The translations under genes and the position numbers were made by a program. DNA of 64,000 bases from Rhodospirillaceae bacterium (GTDB lineage: Bacteria; Pseudomonadota; Alphaproteobacteria; Rhodospirillales; JABHCV01). Position 1 is the first letter of the stretch. Each line of letters opens with the position of its first letter. Shown here piece by piece: positions 8,494-15,136 of this stretch. Location of the stretch: the NCBI GenBank assembly GCA_018662005.1, contig JABJHA010000014.1, positions 62,001 to 126,000 of the forward strand, in the 5' to 3' direction. The notes below the pieces were generated by a model. That model ran no database searches and had not been told where the DNA came from. It saw only the letters and a list, made by a program, of their open reading frames with translations.

Positions 8494-8696
8494 AGATCAA
8501 GAAGACTTGCGCGAAGAAAAACCGAAAATGGGATGCGCCAGTGACTTTCCCAAACCTGACGTTGCTCAAGGGATTTTTTGTAACGCTCGACAATCCGTTC
8601 GGGGGTCAGGCCCGTGTCATTATCGCGGGATGCTACGTCAACCTCGCTTAAGATCGCAGCGGGAATCAGTTTTTTCTTCGCTTGGTTTTTCATCAT
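8415..8696 (-). pseudogene. Truncated podoviral portal (head-tail connector) gene, N-terminal fragment
   Basis: The first ~55 residues end in a pattern typical of the N-terminus of podoviral head-tail connector proteins (PF12236): TPERIVERYKKSLEQRQVWESHWR, where the intact family continues into a tyrosine- and proline-rich segment of a roughly 500-residue protein. Here the similarity stops after ESHWR and the frame runs on through unrelated sequence antisense to the end of the mutase gene. The break near 8530 is therefore the junction between phage-derived and host DNA. AGGA lies upstream of ATG 8696/8693, and the gene follows the small virion-type gene by 9 bases, as in a phage operon. A functional product is unlikely. 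Confidence 0.6.
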
Positions 8697-8705
8697 CTTT
8701 TCCTG

Positions 8706-8912
8706 TTATTCACCCAGCAGGGATTTACGCTTGGGCGTGTTATCGCTAAGGCCAAGCAAGCCGCGTGGTGATGTGGCAATGGTTCCTGAACGACCGCGAC
8801 GGCGACGTTCAATTTCTTCAAGCCGTTTCTTGCGGGCCTCAATCTCGGGATCGGGGGGCGTCGGCATTGACAGTGGCGCTGGCGGTGAAGGCGCTGAAAA
8901 TAATCCACCCAT
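8706..8912 (-). CDS. Small phage protein of the virion/connector region
   Basis: The start is ATG 8912, with AAAGGAG about nine bases upstream, giving 68 residues. The layout is one I recognise from many podo- and siphophage genomes: an MGGLF start with a proline-rich stretch, a charged helix with repeated arginines (ARKKRLEEIERRRRGRSGTI) and the ending LLG..(x)RKSLLGE. Such genes lie beside portal genes and have no proven role. The gene lies between hairpin-RNA element B (about 40 bases upstream on the same strand) and the broken portal fragment, and marks this locus as prophage-derived. Confidence 0.6.
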   Translation of the reverse strand: MGGLFSAPSPPAPLSMPTPPDPEIEARKKRLEEIERRRRGRSGTIATSPRGLLGLSDNTPKRKSLLGE

Positions 8913-8952
8913 GACATCAAACTCCTTTGTTAGTGGGGTTAAATCGAAAAAC

Positions 8953-9049
8953 AAAAAAACCCGCCCGGGCTTCAAGCCTTGGGCGGGGTGCGAACACAGT
9001 TGTGCAACTCGTTAAGGGGGAGACTAGGCTAATAGACGGGATAAGTCAA
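8953..9049 (-). ncRNA. Hairpin-RNA element, copy B
   Basis: On the minus strand TTGACT (9044-9049), a 17-base spacer and TAGTCT (9021-9026) form a good sigma70 promoter. The predicted transcript starts near 9013, contains TTAACGAG and a small AGTT/AACT hairpin, and ends in a strong GC stem (CCCGCCC 8960-8966 with GGGCGGG 8981-8987) plus a T-run at 8953-8959, about 60 nt in all. It has no reading frame. It is nearly identical to copy C at 12011-12106 in the same orientation, so the two are direct repeats about 3.06 kb apart, flanking the effector module. It lies about 30 bases beyond the stop of the effector gene at 9079. Confidence 0.6.
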
Positions 9050-9078
9050 GTCTTTATTCCCTTTATATGTTTTTTTTC

Positions 9079-10003
9079 TTAGAAAAAGCCGAAGTTATTG
9101 CTGAGGCTCTTCATAAAGCCGCCCATTCCTGTCGGTTTGAACACCTTGTCGAACGCGCCTGCGGTTTTTGGGCCAATCCAGCCGTCGTTCTTCAGGGGCT
9201 TGAAGGCGCCTTTGCCAAAGGTTTTGGCGCCGACATCGTTGATGGTGTCCTGAACGACCAGACCCCAGGCGGTCGGGCTTTTATCGGCAGGCTTGTAGGG
9301 ACTGTCATTCTGGAACAGGCCGGAGAAACTGTCATGGGCGACCTCGCCGAGCGTACCGCGGGCAGGCCCGCGTTTATTATCAAGCAGGTTCTGGAAGCTG
9401 CCAAGGGCGAGCGCGTTTTCAACCCTTGGGGCACCCAGTTCGGCGACGTTATTTCTGAATGATTGTTTGGTCTTCGGCCCGAACAGACCATCTGTTTTAA
9501 GTGACCCGGTCTTTTTGCGACCGTCCGCCTGATATTGACCGAGCAGGTTAAGGCCGCTCTGGACACCGCGGATAGCTGTCGACAGGCCGCGCTTGTCGGC
9601 CAGGCCGGCGATTTTAGCCCCGGCCCCAAGCACGCCGTCCAATACCGGTTGGCCATCCTTGCCCTTTGCTGCAACCGGTTCTTTTCTTGGGACGGTGGTG
9701 AACACCGGATCCAGCATTCTGCCGGTCTCGTCGGTGTTCACAGGGTCTGTACCGTAGTGATCCTCGAACCACTGGCGAACCTTACCGGCAACGTCGCTTT
9801 GCAGCGGGTCTGCGTAAGCGTCTGACCGATGCACCTGCCCCACCTCGTCCTCGGTCCAGTCACGGGTTGATTTAAGCAGGATGTCTGCAAGCGGGTTGTC
9901 GGATGTCTTCAGGTCCTCAAGGAAACTCTCGACCTCGGGACGGCGATCCGGTTTGGCGCTTTCATCGGCAACAAGTGAGTCCGCGCCTGATGAACCTTTA
10001 ACC
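9079..10003 (-). repeat. Long direct repeat, copy 1 (effector C-terminal module)
   Basis: This part of the permuted-papain effector gene is closely similar at DNA level to 16797-17682, for example a run of over 40 bases around 9660-9715 matches 17350-17400 with a single two-base difference. Both copies are on the minus strand, 7.7 kb apart, so recombination between them would delete or duplicate the FGE-like, S24, aminotransferase and lysK genes or swap effector heads. Confidence 0.8.
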
Positions 10004-10545
10004 TCGTCATCGCCCTGGACGGGCTTTTGCGGTTGATCAGGAACATCACCTGCGGGTGTACCGCCGAGTTCTCCATCGATGGGGTTTTGATAATCGATCA
10101 ATTCATTCCGATCTGTTTTGGCGATAGCGTTGCTACCCGCACTGGTAATTGAGCCCATGTTCAGGAGTTCAGCTTTATCAAATTTATCCGCTAACTTGCC
10201 CATATTCCCGGCGTTATCCAACGCGCCTTGCACAAAATCGACGCAGTTATCATCTAGCAATTGATAATTTCCCGGACTGGTTTTTGCGTTGTTCATGAAA
10301 TCACGGACATTGGCTGCTTGCTCAGCGGTTAGGGAGATTTTCTTTTCGACAACCCCTTCACCCTTCACCCGTTCACCATCATCACGGATTTCTCCGGGAT
10401 TATTTCCAAGGAGTAATTTTGCATCTCCCTGTCCTGGATATTTTCCCGATACCTTTTTCTCCAAACCGGGGCCGGAGACGCTAACGGAAAAATGCCCTGT
10501 CGGGCCTTTTGGGTCTGCATAAACTGTCATTTTATAGTCACTCAT
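9079..10545 (-). CDS. Putative cell-wall effector: permuted NlpC/P60-like domain + shared C-terminal module
   Basis: The protein has 488 residues and no signal peptide. Residues 1-115 look like a circularly permuted papain/NlpC-type domain: a TGHFSVSV strand with His18 precedes the nucleophile region DDNCVDFVQGAL with Cys101, the order seen in permuted members. Residues 116-180 are a linker. From residue 182 the sequence is largely the same as the end of the lysozyme protein encoded at 16797-18362, including two peptidoglycan-binding-like motifs (TDGLFGPKTKQ and NDGWIGPKT) and the same terminal NNFGFF. AAGGA lies eight bases upstream of ATG 10545. A secreted FGE-like gene is divergent, 61 bases away. 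I infer a peptidoglycan amidase/peptidase effector; substrate and delivery route are unknown. Confidence 0.65.
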   Translation of the reverse strand: MSDYKMTVYADPKGPTGHFSVSVSGPGLEKKVSGKYPGQGDAKLLLGNNPGEIRDDGERVKGEGVVEKKISLTAEQAANVRDFMNNAKTSPGNYQLLDDNCVDFVQGALDNAGNMGKLADKFDKAELLNMGSITSAGSNAIAKTDRNELIDYQNPIDGELGGTPAGDVPDQPQKPVQGDDEVKGSSGADSLVADESAKPDRRPEVESFLEDLKTSDNPLADILLKSTRDWTEDEVGQVHRSDAYADPLQSDVAGKVRQWFEDHYGTDPVNTDETGRMLDPVFTTVPRKEPVAAKGKDGQPVLDGVLGAGAKIAGLADKRGLSTAIRGVQSGLNLLGQYQADGRKKTGSLKTDGLFGPKTKQSFRNNVAELGAPRVENALALGSFQNLLDNKRGPARGTLGEVAHDSFSGLFQNDSPYKPADKSPTAWGLVVQDTINDVGAKTFGKGAFKPLKNDGWIGPKTAGAFDKVFKPTGMGGFMKSLSNNFGFF

Positions 10546-10606
10546 AATTTATTTCCTTTTTCCATAGTTGTGATAATCTGAAACGACTCAACGATAGGAA
10601 ATCGCA

Positions 10607-11422
10607 GTGCCGTCGGTTTTAAAGTTCTCAGTCTGGTTGTTTGCATGGATTGCCTTGCCCGGTTTCCCGGCAAGTGCTGATGAACCGGCACGAAAACCCC
10701 TGTCAGTGTTTAAAGACTGCGAGGTCTGCCCGGAAATGATCGTCATCCCGCCGGGTAGTTTTTTTATGGGATCGGTTTTTGGCGATTCAACGGAAATGCC
10801 CGTCCACAGAGTCACCATCGCCTACCCCTTCGCCATTGGACGCGCCGAGGTTAAGGTGTGGGAATGGAAGGCCTGCGTTGCCGATGGAAATTGTGACATA
10901 GTCGACACTTTTTTTACTCAATCGCCTGATGACTATCCGCAAACCGGGATAAGCTGGCCGATGGCAAAGGATTATGCCGCCTGGCTATCGGAGAAAACCG
11001 GTGGGACATATCGTCTGCCTTCTGAAGCCGAATGGGAATACGCGGCCCGTGGCGGCACCCAGACCCGTTTCTGGTGGGGAGCAAACTTCAAAGAAAATTA
11101 TGCCAATTGTGAATATTGTGGCACCAACAAAGATGTCGTCGGGTTACGCCCTGCGGGCACGTTTCCGCCAAACCCTTACGGGCTATATGATGTGTCCGGT
11201 AACCTCTACGAATGGATAGAGGACTGCTGGAACCCTTCATTCAAGGGCGCGCCAACGGATGGCTCATCCTGGCTGGAAGGGGAATGCAGATTGCGTGTTA
11301 TCAAGGGCGGCTCACGAATGTCCTATGCCAAAGGTATCCGACCGGCCTATCGCTATCGAATTCACGGTGGCGGCACTAGTGGCAACAATCATGGATTCCG
11401 CGTCCTTCGCGAACTGCCGTAA
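10607..11422 (+). CDS. Secreted FGE-like (SUMF1/EgtB fold) protein, candidate immunity
   Basis: A 271-residue protein with an N-terminal signal peptide ending in ASADEPA. The body matches the FGE-sulfatase fold (PF03781): MIVIPPGSFFMGS, RLPSEAEWEYAARGG, GLYDVSGNLYEW and a final RVIKGGS....GFRVLRE. The catalytic cysteine pair of true formylglycine-generating enzymes is absent from the KGGSRMSYAKGIRPAYRYR segment, so sulfatase activation is unlikely; many such proteins are binding modules instead. The GTG start at 10607 has AGGA eight bases upstream. The gene is divergent from the permuted-papain effector and followed by a membrane protein gene. Context suggests a periplasmic immunity or accessory protein; this is inference. 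Confidence 0.7.
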   Translation: MPSVLKFSVWLFAWIALPGFPASADEPARKPLSVFKDCEVCPEMIVIPPGSFFMGSVFGDSTEMPVHRVTIAYPFAIGRAEVKVWEWKACVADGNCDIVDTFFTQSPDDYPQTGISWPMAKDYAAWLSEKTGGTYRLPSEAEWEYAARGGTQTRFWWGANFKENYANCEYCGTNKDVVGLRPAGTFPPNPYGLYDVSGNLYEWIEDCWNPSFKGAPTDGSSWLEGECRLRVIKGGSRMSYAKGIRPAYRYRIHGGGTSGNNHGFRVLRELP

Positions 11423-11469
11423 ATTCAAACCCACATTCCCCCAACAAATAAATATGTGAGATACCGTAA

Positions 11470-11985
11470 ATGAGAAAAGGGCTTCCGAACACTTCCTTCC
11501 TGCCCTTCGCCTTCGTGGCGGTCTTGTTTGGCGGATATCCCGTATTGGAATATGTGCTCACGGCATTGGAACTTAGAGGACATGATCCAGGCTTTTGGAT
11601 AATCGCAATAATTGTACTGGTAGACTCTGTTATCTTGAATTTTTGGCTACTTTCTTATGCATCTGGACAGCCCGCTTACAAATCCTGGAAAGCGGTTCTG
11701 GCGCTCTATCTGACGATCATTCTTCCTGGGTCAATCGCGTTTTCGGGAACAATGCTTATTGTGCTAAACTTGGGCGGCGATTCCAACCCTATCTATATCC
11801 CCATTACCTGGATGTTGATTGCATACATCCTGTTGTGGGGAAGTTACCAATTATTACGATCCAGGTTATTCACACCCTTCATAGGTGATCGCTTTGGGGC
11901 ATGGCACGTTCGCCTGCAACTTGCCGCGGGTTTGACGGTGTTTCTGCTTTATGCCCTTTTCTTCATTAGTGCGTTTGCAGTGTAA
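11470..11985 (+). CDS. Small integral membrane protein in the effector module
   Basis: I do not recognise this 171-residue protein. It has about five predicted membrane segments (for example LPFAFVAVLFGGYPVLEYVL, FWIIAIIVLVDSVILNFWLL and a C-terminal LAAGLTVFLLYALFFISAFAV) with short loops and no cysteine or histidine motif. It lies 47 bases after the FGE-like gene on the same strand and ends 25 bases before hairpin element C, so it belongs to the cargo between the two element copies. A second immunity component or a transport accessory would fit, but nothing in the sequence proves it. The ribosome binding site is weak. Confidence 0.6.
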   Translation: MRKGLPNTSFLPFAFVAVLFGGYPVLEYVLTALELRGHDPGFWIIAIIVLVDSVILNFWLLSYASGQPAYKSWKAVLALYLTIILPGSIAFSGTMLIVLNLGGDSNPIYIPITWMLIAYILLWGSYQLLRSRLFTPFIGDRFGAWHVRLQLAAGLTVFLLYALFFISAFAV

Positions 11986-12010
11986 AGATTTAATGCGGGG
12001 TAACTTTCAC

Positions 12011-12106
12011 AAAAAAACCGCCCGGGCTTCAAGCCTTGGGCGGGGTGGGAACACAGTTGTGCAACTCGTTAATGATGAGACTAGGCTAATCGAACGGATA
12101 AGTCAA
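12011..12106 (-). ncRNA. Hairpin-RNA element, copy C
   Basis: The promoter is TTGACT (12101-12106), 17 bases, TAGTCT (12078-12083) on the minus strand. It is followed by TTAACGAG, the AGTT/AACT mini-hairpin and the GC-rich terminator stem with T-run 12011-12017, predicting a transcript of about 60 nt. The -35 box and spacer are embedded in the last codons and stop of the gene at 12086 (ending LTYPFD). Copy B retains LTYPVY and a stop in the same position, showing that B was duplicated together with the 3' end of this gene. This is direct evidence that B and C arose by duplication around the effector module. Confidence 0.6.
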
Positions 12107-12484
12107 GGACTTTTTTTCTATTTTATGATTATTTTCTATAAATTGGTATAATTGCCAAGGCGTGACGACGGCCCGGACCTGGATGCCCAGGGTCCGTTTT
12201 ACAGCCTCGACACAGGTATAGGGAAACAGGGGGGCCAGTTTTTTGGGAACCTCCCCAATCTGTGTCCTGAGCACCGTAAAACCCAATCCCTGATAGAACT
12301 GCGCGATCTCCTCTTCATCCAGCGACGGGTAGGTTTCGATTTCCGTATAATGACTGAGCGGATTAAAGACGGCCCATCCGGACCGCCCCTCGATGATCGC
12401 GAAGCAGTGCCGGTATCCGCGTTTCAGCAGCCACAGCTTTCTTAAGTCCGTTCTGTCCGTAAAGATGACCAGCGCCCGCTTCAT
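12086..12484 (-). CDS. Phage-like protein with a His...Cys (permuted papain-like) pattern
   Basis: A 132-residue protein starting at ATG 12484, which overlaps the upstream stop as ATGA, so translation is probably coupled. A GYRHCFAIIEG strand is followed later by FPYTCVEAVKRTLGI, a histidine-before-cysteine order like permuted NlpC/P60 domains, and by TPWQLYQFI. I recall similar small proteins near portal genes in phages, but cannot name a family. It is the second gene of the SOS-controlled pair and precedes element C; beyond the inserted effector module the phage operon resumes at 8912. Confidence 0.55.
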   Translation of the reverse strand: MKRALVIFTDRTDLRKLWLLKRGYRHCFAIIEGRSGWAVFNPLSHYTEIETYPSLDEEEIAQFYQGLGFTVLRTQIGEVPKKLAPLFPYTCVEAVKRTLGIQVRAVVTPWQLYQFIENNHKIEKKSLTYPFD

Positions 12485-12846
12485 TCGACAATGCCTTTTT
12501 TCCTGAGGATTGTCGTCATCCTGTCCAGTGCTTCGTTCCAAAAACGGGCCGCCCTTTCCTGTTCCCTGAGCCTGGGGTCGGGGGCGCACTCGCTGAAACC
12601 AAAGCTGGCCAGAACTTTTAAATGATGGCGTCCCAGAATCCGGGCCCGAACCAATTCCATCACCGAACAGTAGACATCATCAGGATCACAAGGGCGCACG
12701 ACATCGGCTTCATCGCTGCGCATTTTTGCGCCTTCCAGACGGGCCCGCTGGCTGCGCATAAACCAGAACCAGGCTTCCTGCGCATCCAAAAACGGGAAGG
12801 TTGGCGCCTGTGAGATTTTTTTGTGTGTATAGCGACAGCGTACCAA
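12481..12846 (-). CDS. Phage-like hypothetical protein, first gene of an SOS-controlled pair
   Basis: A 121-residue soluble protein with a charged, helical composition (DAQEAWFWFMRSQRARLEG, then a DPDDVYCSVMELVRARIL segment and a C-terminal helix ALDRMTTILRKKGIVE). I do not recognise the family with certainty; the arrangement with the following gene resembles prophage operons near the portal. The TTG start at 12846 is supported by AGGAGAGG eight bases upstream. A TTGACA-N17-TAGTTG promoter with an overlapping alphaproteobacterial LexA box lies immediately upstream, so expression should rise on DNA damage. Confidence 0.55.
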   Translation of the reverse strand: MVRCRYTHKKISQAPTFPFLDAQEAWFWFMRSQRARLEGAKMRSDEADVVRPCDPDDVYCSVMELVRARILGRHHLKVLASFGFSECAPDPRLREQERAARFWNEALDRMTTILRKKGIVE

Positions 12847-12869
12847 AATGATATCCTCTCCTAAAAATG

Positions 12870-12918
12870 GAACAAAAGCAGAACATTATCAACTATTAGA
12901 CTTTTTCTCCTATGTCAA
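12870..12918 (-). promoter_or_regulatory. SOS-controlled promoter with LexA box
   Basis: On the minus strand TTGACA (12913-12918), 17 bases and TAGTTG (12890-12895) form the promoter, followed directly by GTTCTGCTTTTGTTC at 12884-12870. This is the GTTC-N7-GTTC box known for alphaproteobacterial LexA, placed over the expected start of transcription where repression would be effective. Confidence 0.7.
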
Positions 12919-12985
12919 GGCCGCACACCGCGAGTTTTCCACAGGTTTTTACGTGCATCTTTTTTATAATTGTACGATAATGTTC
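12881..12985. promoter_or_regulatory. Paired inverted operator candidates between the phage-like pair and the S24 repressor
   Basis: GAACATTATC at 12881-12890 and its exact inverse GATAATGTTC at 12976-12985 lie 85 bases apart in the divergent control region, one over the -10/start region of each gene set. TATAAT at 12965-12970 is the likely -10 of the repressor gene. The symmetry suggests binding sites for the adjacent S24 repressor, allowing autorepression; the left copy also overlaps the LexA box. Confidence 0.45.
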
Positions 12986-12987
12986 CT

Positions 12988-13620
12988 ATGTTGAAGCATT
13001 CAGATGTCTGGCGCGCCGTAGACGCCATTGCCCGTGAACACGGGTTTTCACCTTCGGGACTGGCAAAACAGGCCGGTCTTGACCCGACAACATTCAATAA
13101 ATCCAAGCGCGTCTCAGGCGACGGCAAACAACGCTGGCCAAGCACCGAAAGCATTTCCAAAATCCTTCGCGCCACCGGCGCTTCGCTGGGGGAATTCCTT
13201 TCCCACATCGGCGACGGGGAAGGCATCGGCATTTTTCGCAACGTGCCGTTGATCGGCTTTGCGCAAGCCGGAACGCAAGGGTATTTTGATGACGCGGGCT
13301 ACCCCATTGGCGGTTCATGGGACGAAATCCCCTTCCCCGGCCTGGCTGATGATCATGCCTACGCCCTGGAAATTTCCGGCGACAGTATGGAGCCTGCCTA
13401 CCGCGACGGCGATACCGTCATTGTCTCCCCGCAAGCCAGTATCCGCCGCGGCGACAGGGTCGTCGTCAAGACAATGGGCGGCGAAGTGATGGCCAAGGTG
13501 TTGCGCAGACAAACAGCCCACAAGGTCGAGCTTACCTCGATCAACCCGAAACATGACGACCGGGAACTGGCCAGCGAAGATGTCGACTGGATGGCCCGCA
13601 TCGTCTGGTCCAGCCAGTAA
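12988..13620 (+). CDS. LexA/CI-like repressor with S24 peptidase domain
   Basis: A 210-residue protein from ATG 12988. Residues 1-75 contain a helix-turn-helix (FSPSGLAKQAGLDPTTFNKSKR). Residues about 85-205 form an S24 domain with the nucleophile in SGDSMEPAYRDGD and the paired lysine in GGEVMAKVL. An AQAG segment before the peptidase domain fits the Ala-Gly self-cleavage site of this family. Such proteins are phage-type repressors inactivated by RecA filaments, although alphaproteobacteria also carry a chromosomal version beside metabolic genes. It is divergent from the SOS-controlled phage-like pair and shares inverted operator candidates with it, so a repressor role there is plausible. 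Confidence 0.85.
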   Translation: MLKHSDVWRAVDAIAREHGFSPSGLAKQAGLDPTTFNKSKRVSGDGKQRWPSTESISKILRATGASLGEFLSHIGDGEGIGIFRNVPLIGFAQAGTQGYFDDAGYPIGGSWDEIPFPGLADDHAYALEISGDSMEPAYRDGDTVIVSPQASIRRGDRVVVKTMGGEVMAKVLRRQTAHKVELTSINPKHDDRELASEDVDWMARIVWSSQ

Positions 13621-13660
13621 CAACCCGGCACACGAACTTTAAAGCATAAGGATATAGGCC

Positions 13661-14548
13661 ATGGCGAAAACGCATTTCGGCAAGGGAACAAGCCAATCCC
13701 ACATCGAGGAAGGCTACACCTACGTTGATGATCACTGGGTTGAAGGGGATCCGCAGATTATCAGCCCGAAAAGCAATGGCATGTGGTTAAGTTCAACCGT
13801 CTTCGACGGCGCCCGTGCCTTTAAAGGCGTCGCCCCTGATCTTGATCTTCATTGCGCCCGCGCCATCAGGTCAGCCGAAGCCTTGGGGTTGGCACCCAAA
13901 ATAACAGGGCCGGAAATCGAAGAGCTCGCCTGGCAGGGCATCCGCAAGTTTCCCGAGGACACCGAACTTTACGTGTGCCCCATGTTCTTCGGCAATGAAG
14001 GGTTCATCGTGCCCATCCCCGAAAGCACCCGCTTCATCCTGACCGTCAGCCCGTCTCCCATTCCCCCGCCGGACGGTTTTTCCGCCTGCCTGTCATCATT
14101 CCAAAGGCCAGCCGTCAATATGGCACCAACGGACGCCAAGGCGTCATGCCTGTACCCCAATATTGCCCGGGCCGTTGTTGAGGCGAAAAAAAAGGATTTC
14201 GATACCGCCGTCATGACCGACCCGGAAGGCAATGTCGCCGAATTCGCCTACGCCAATCTGTTCATGGCCAAGGACGGGGAGGTTCACACCCCGGCGATCA
14301 ATGGAACATTCTTGAACGGCATTACACGGCAGCGCGTTATCGAGCGCCTGAAAAGCACCGGGATAACCGTACATGAGCGGACCATAACATTTGCCGAACT
14401 TGAAGAAGCCGATGAAATTTTCGGCACCGGCAACTATTACAAGGTCGCCCCCTGCACCCGGATTGAGGGCCGCAACCTGCAACCCGGTCCCCTGTACAGC
14501 AAGGCCCGCGAATTATATTTCGCCTTCGCCGAGGCTGGCCGGAAATAA
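13661..14548 (+). CDS. ilvE: Branched-chain-amino-acid aminotransferase family (PLP fold type IV)
   Basis: The 295-residue protein has the fold type IV layout of IlvE: an N-terminal STVFDGARAFKG block, the presumed PLP lysine in DAKASCLYPN, and the GNVAEFAYANLFM block containing the cofactor-pocket glutamate. It would transfer amino groups between leucine, isoleucine or valine and 2-oxoglutarate; D-amino acid or aminodeoxychorismate activity cannot be fully excluded. AAGGA precedes ATG 13661. The gene is 40 bases downstream of the S24 gene and 12 bases upstream of a Sel1 gene. It appears to be a normal housekeeping gene outside the phage-derived part. Confidence 0.85.
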   Translation: MAKTHFGKGTSQSHIEEGYTYVDDHWVEGDPQIISPKSNGMWLSSTVFDGARAFKGVAPDLDLHCARAIRSAEALGLAPKITGPEIEELAWQGIRKFPEDTELYVCPMFFGNEGFIVPIPESTRFILTVSPSPIPPPDGFSACLSSFQRPAVNMAPTDAKASCLYPNIARAVVEAKKKDFDTAVMTDPEGNVAEFAYANLFMAKDGEVHTPAINGTFLNGITRQRVIERLKSTGITVHERTITFAELEEADEIFGTGNYYKVAPCTRIEGRNLQPGPLYSKARELYFAFAEAGRK

Positions 14549-14560
14549 GGCGCAAAGGCT

Positions 14561-15136
14561 TTGCCAAAATTCCTTGCCACACTGGGCTTCGCACTTTTGC
14601 TAACAGCTCCACCAGGGCAAGTCCGGGCGGATTTTAATGCAGGGCTTTTGGCTTATGAAAATGGCGATTACAAAACCGCCTACGAGCAATGGCGGCCCGG
14701 GGCTGAAAAAGGCGACCCTTACGCCCAACACATGTTGGGTTTCCTGTACGCTAACGGTCGCGCTGTTCCCCTTGACCCGAAACAAACCATTCTCTGGTGG
14801 CAACGCGCCGCTGACCAGGGGTTTGCCCCGGCCCAATACACGCTGGGCTCGCTTTATCGCGAGGGTTTGGGGGTCAGGCGCGACCTTGAAAAAGCCGCCC
14901 ACTGGATCAGCCGCGCCGCCGATGCAGGATACCCCGACGCCCAGTACGATTACGGCGTCATGCACGCCACCGGCGAAGGCGTCAAACAGGATCTGAGCAC
15001 CGCCTACATGTGGCTCGATCTGGCCGCCGATACCAAAGGGCTGGAACCGGGTACATTCTGGAAAAATATCGACAAGCTACTGACGCCGCTGCAACGCCTT
15101 GAGGCCGATCAGTTGAAAAAAAAATGGAAAAACTAG
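14561..15136 (+). CDS. Periplasmic Sel1-repeat protein
   Basis: A TTG start at 14561 with AAAGG upstream gives 191 residues. A short signal peptide ([19 protein letters not shown]) is followed by three to four Sel1 repeats, seen as [30 protein letters not shown] and [16 protein letters not shown] at about 36-residue spacing. Sel1 repeats bind other proteins; the partner is not evident. The last codons overlap the convergent lysK stop by four bases. Although other Sel1-like proteins in this window lie beside putative effectors, this one adjoins ilvE and lysK and may be unrelated to them. Confidence 0.85.
   Translation: MPKFLATLGFALLLTAPPGQVRADFNAGLLAYENGDYKTAYEQWRPGAEKGDPYAQHMLGFLYANGRAVPLDPKQTILWWQRAADQGFAPAQYTLGSLYREGLGVRRDLEKAAHWISRAADAGYPDAQYDYGVMHATGEGVKQDLSTAYMWLDLAADTKGLEPGTFWKNIDKLLTPLQRLEADQLKKKWKN

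Noticed and set aside
10607-11422. True formylglycine-generating enzyme serving the choline sulfatase
   Set aside because: It lacks the catalytic cysteine pair and is exported, whereas the sulfatase is cytoplasmic.
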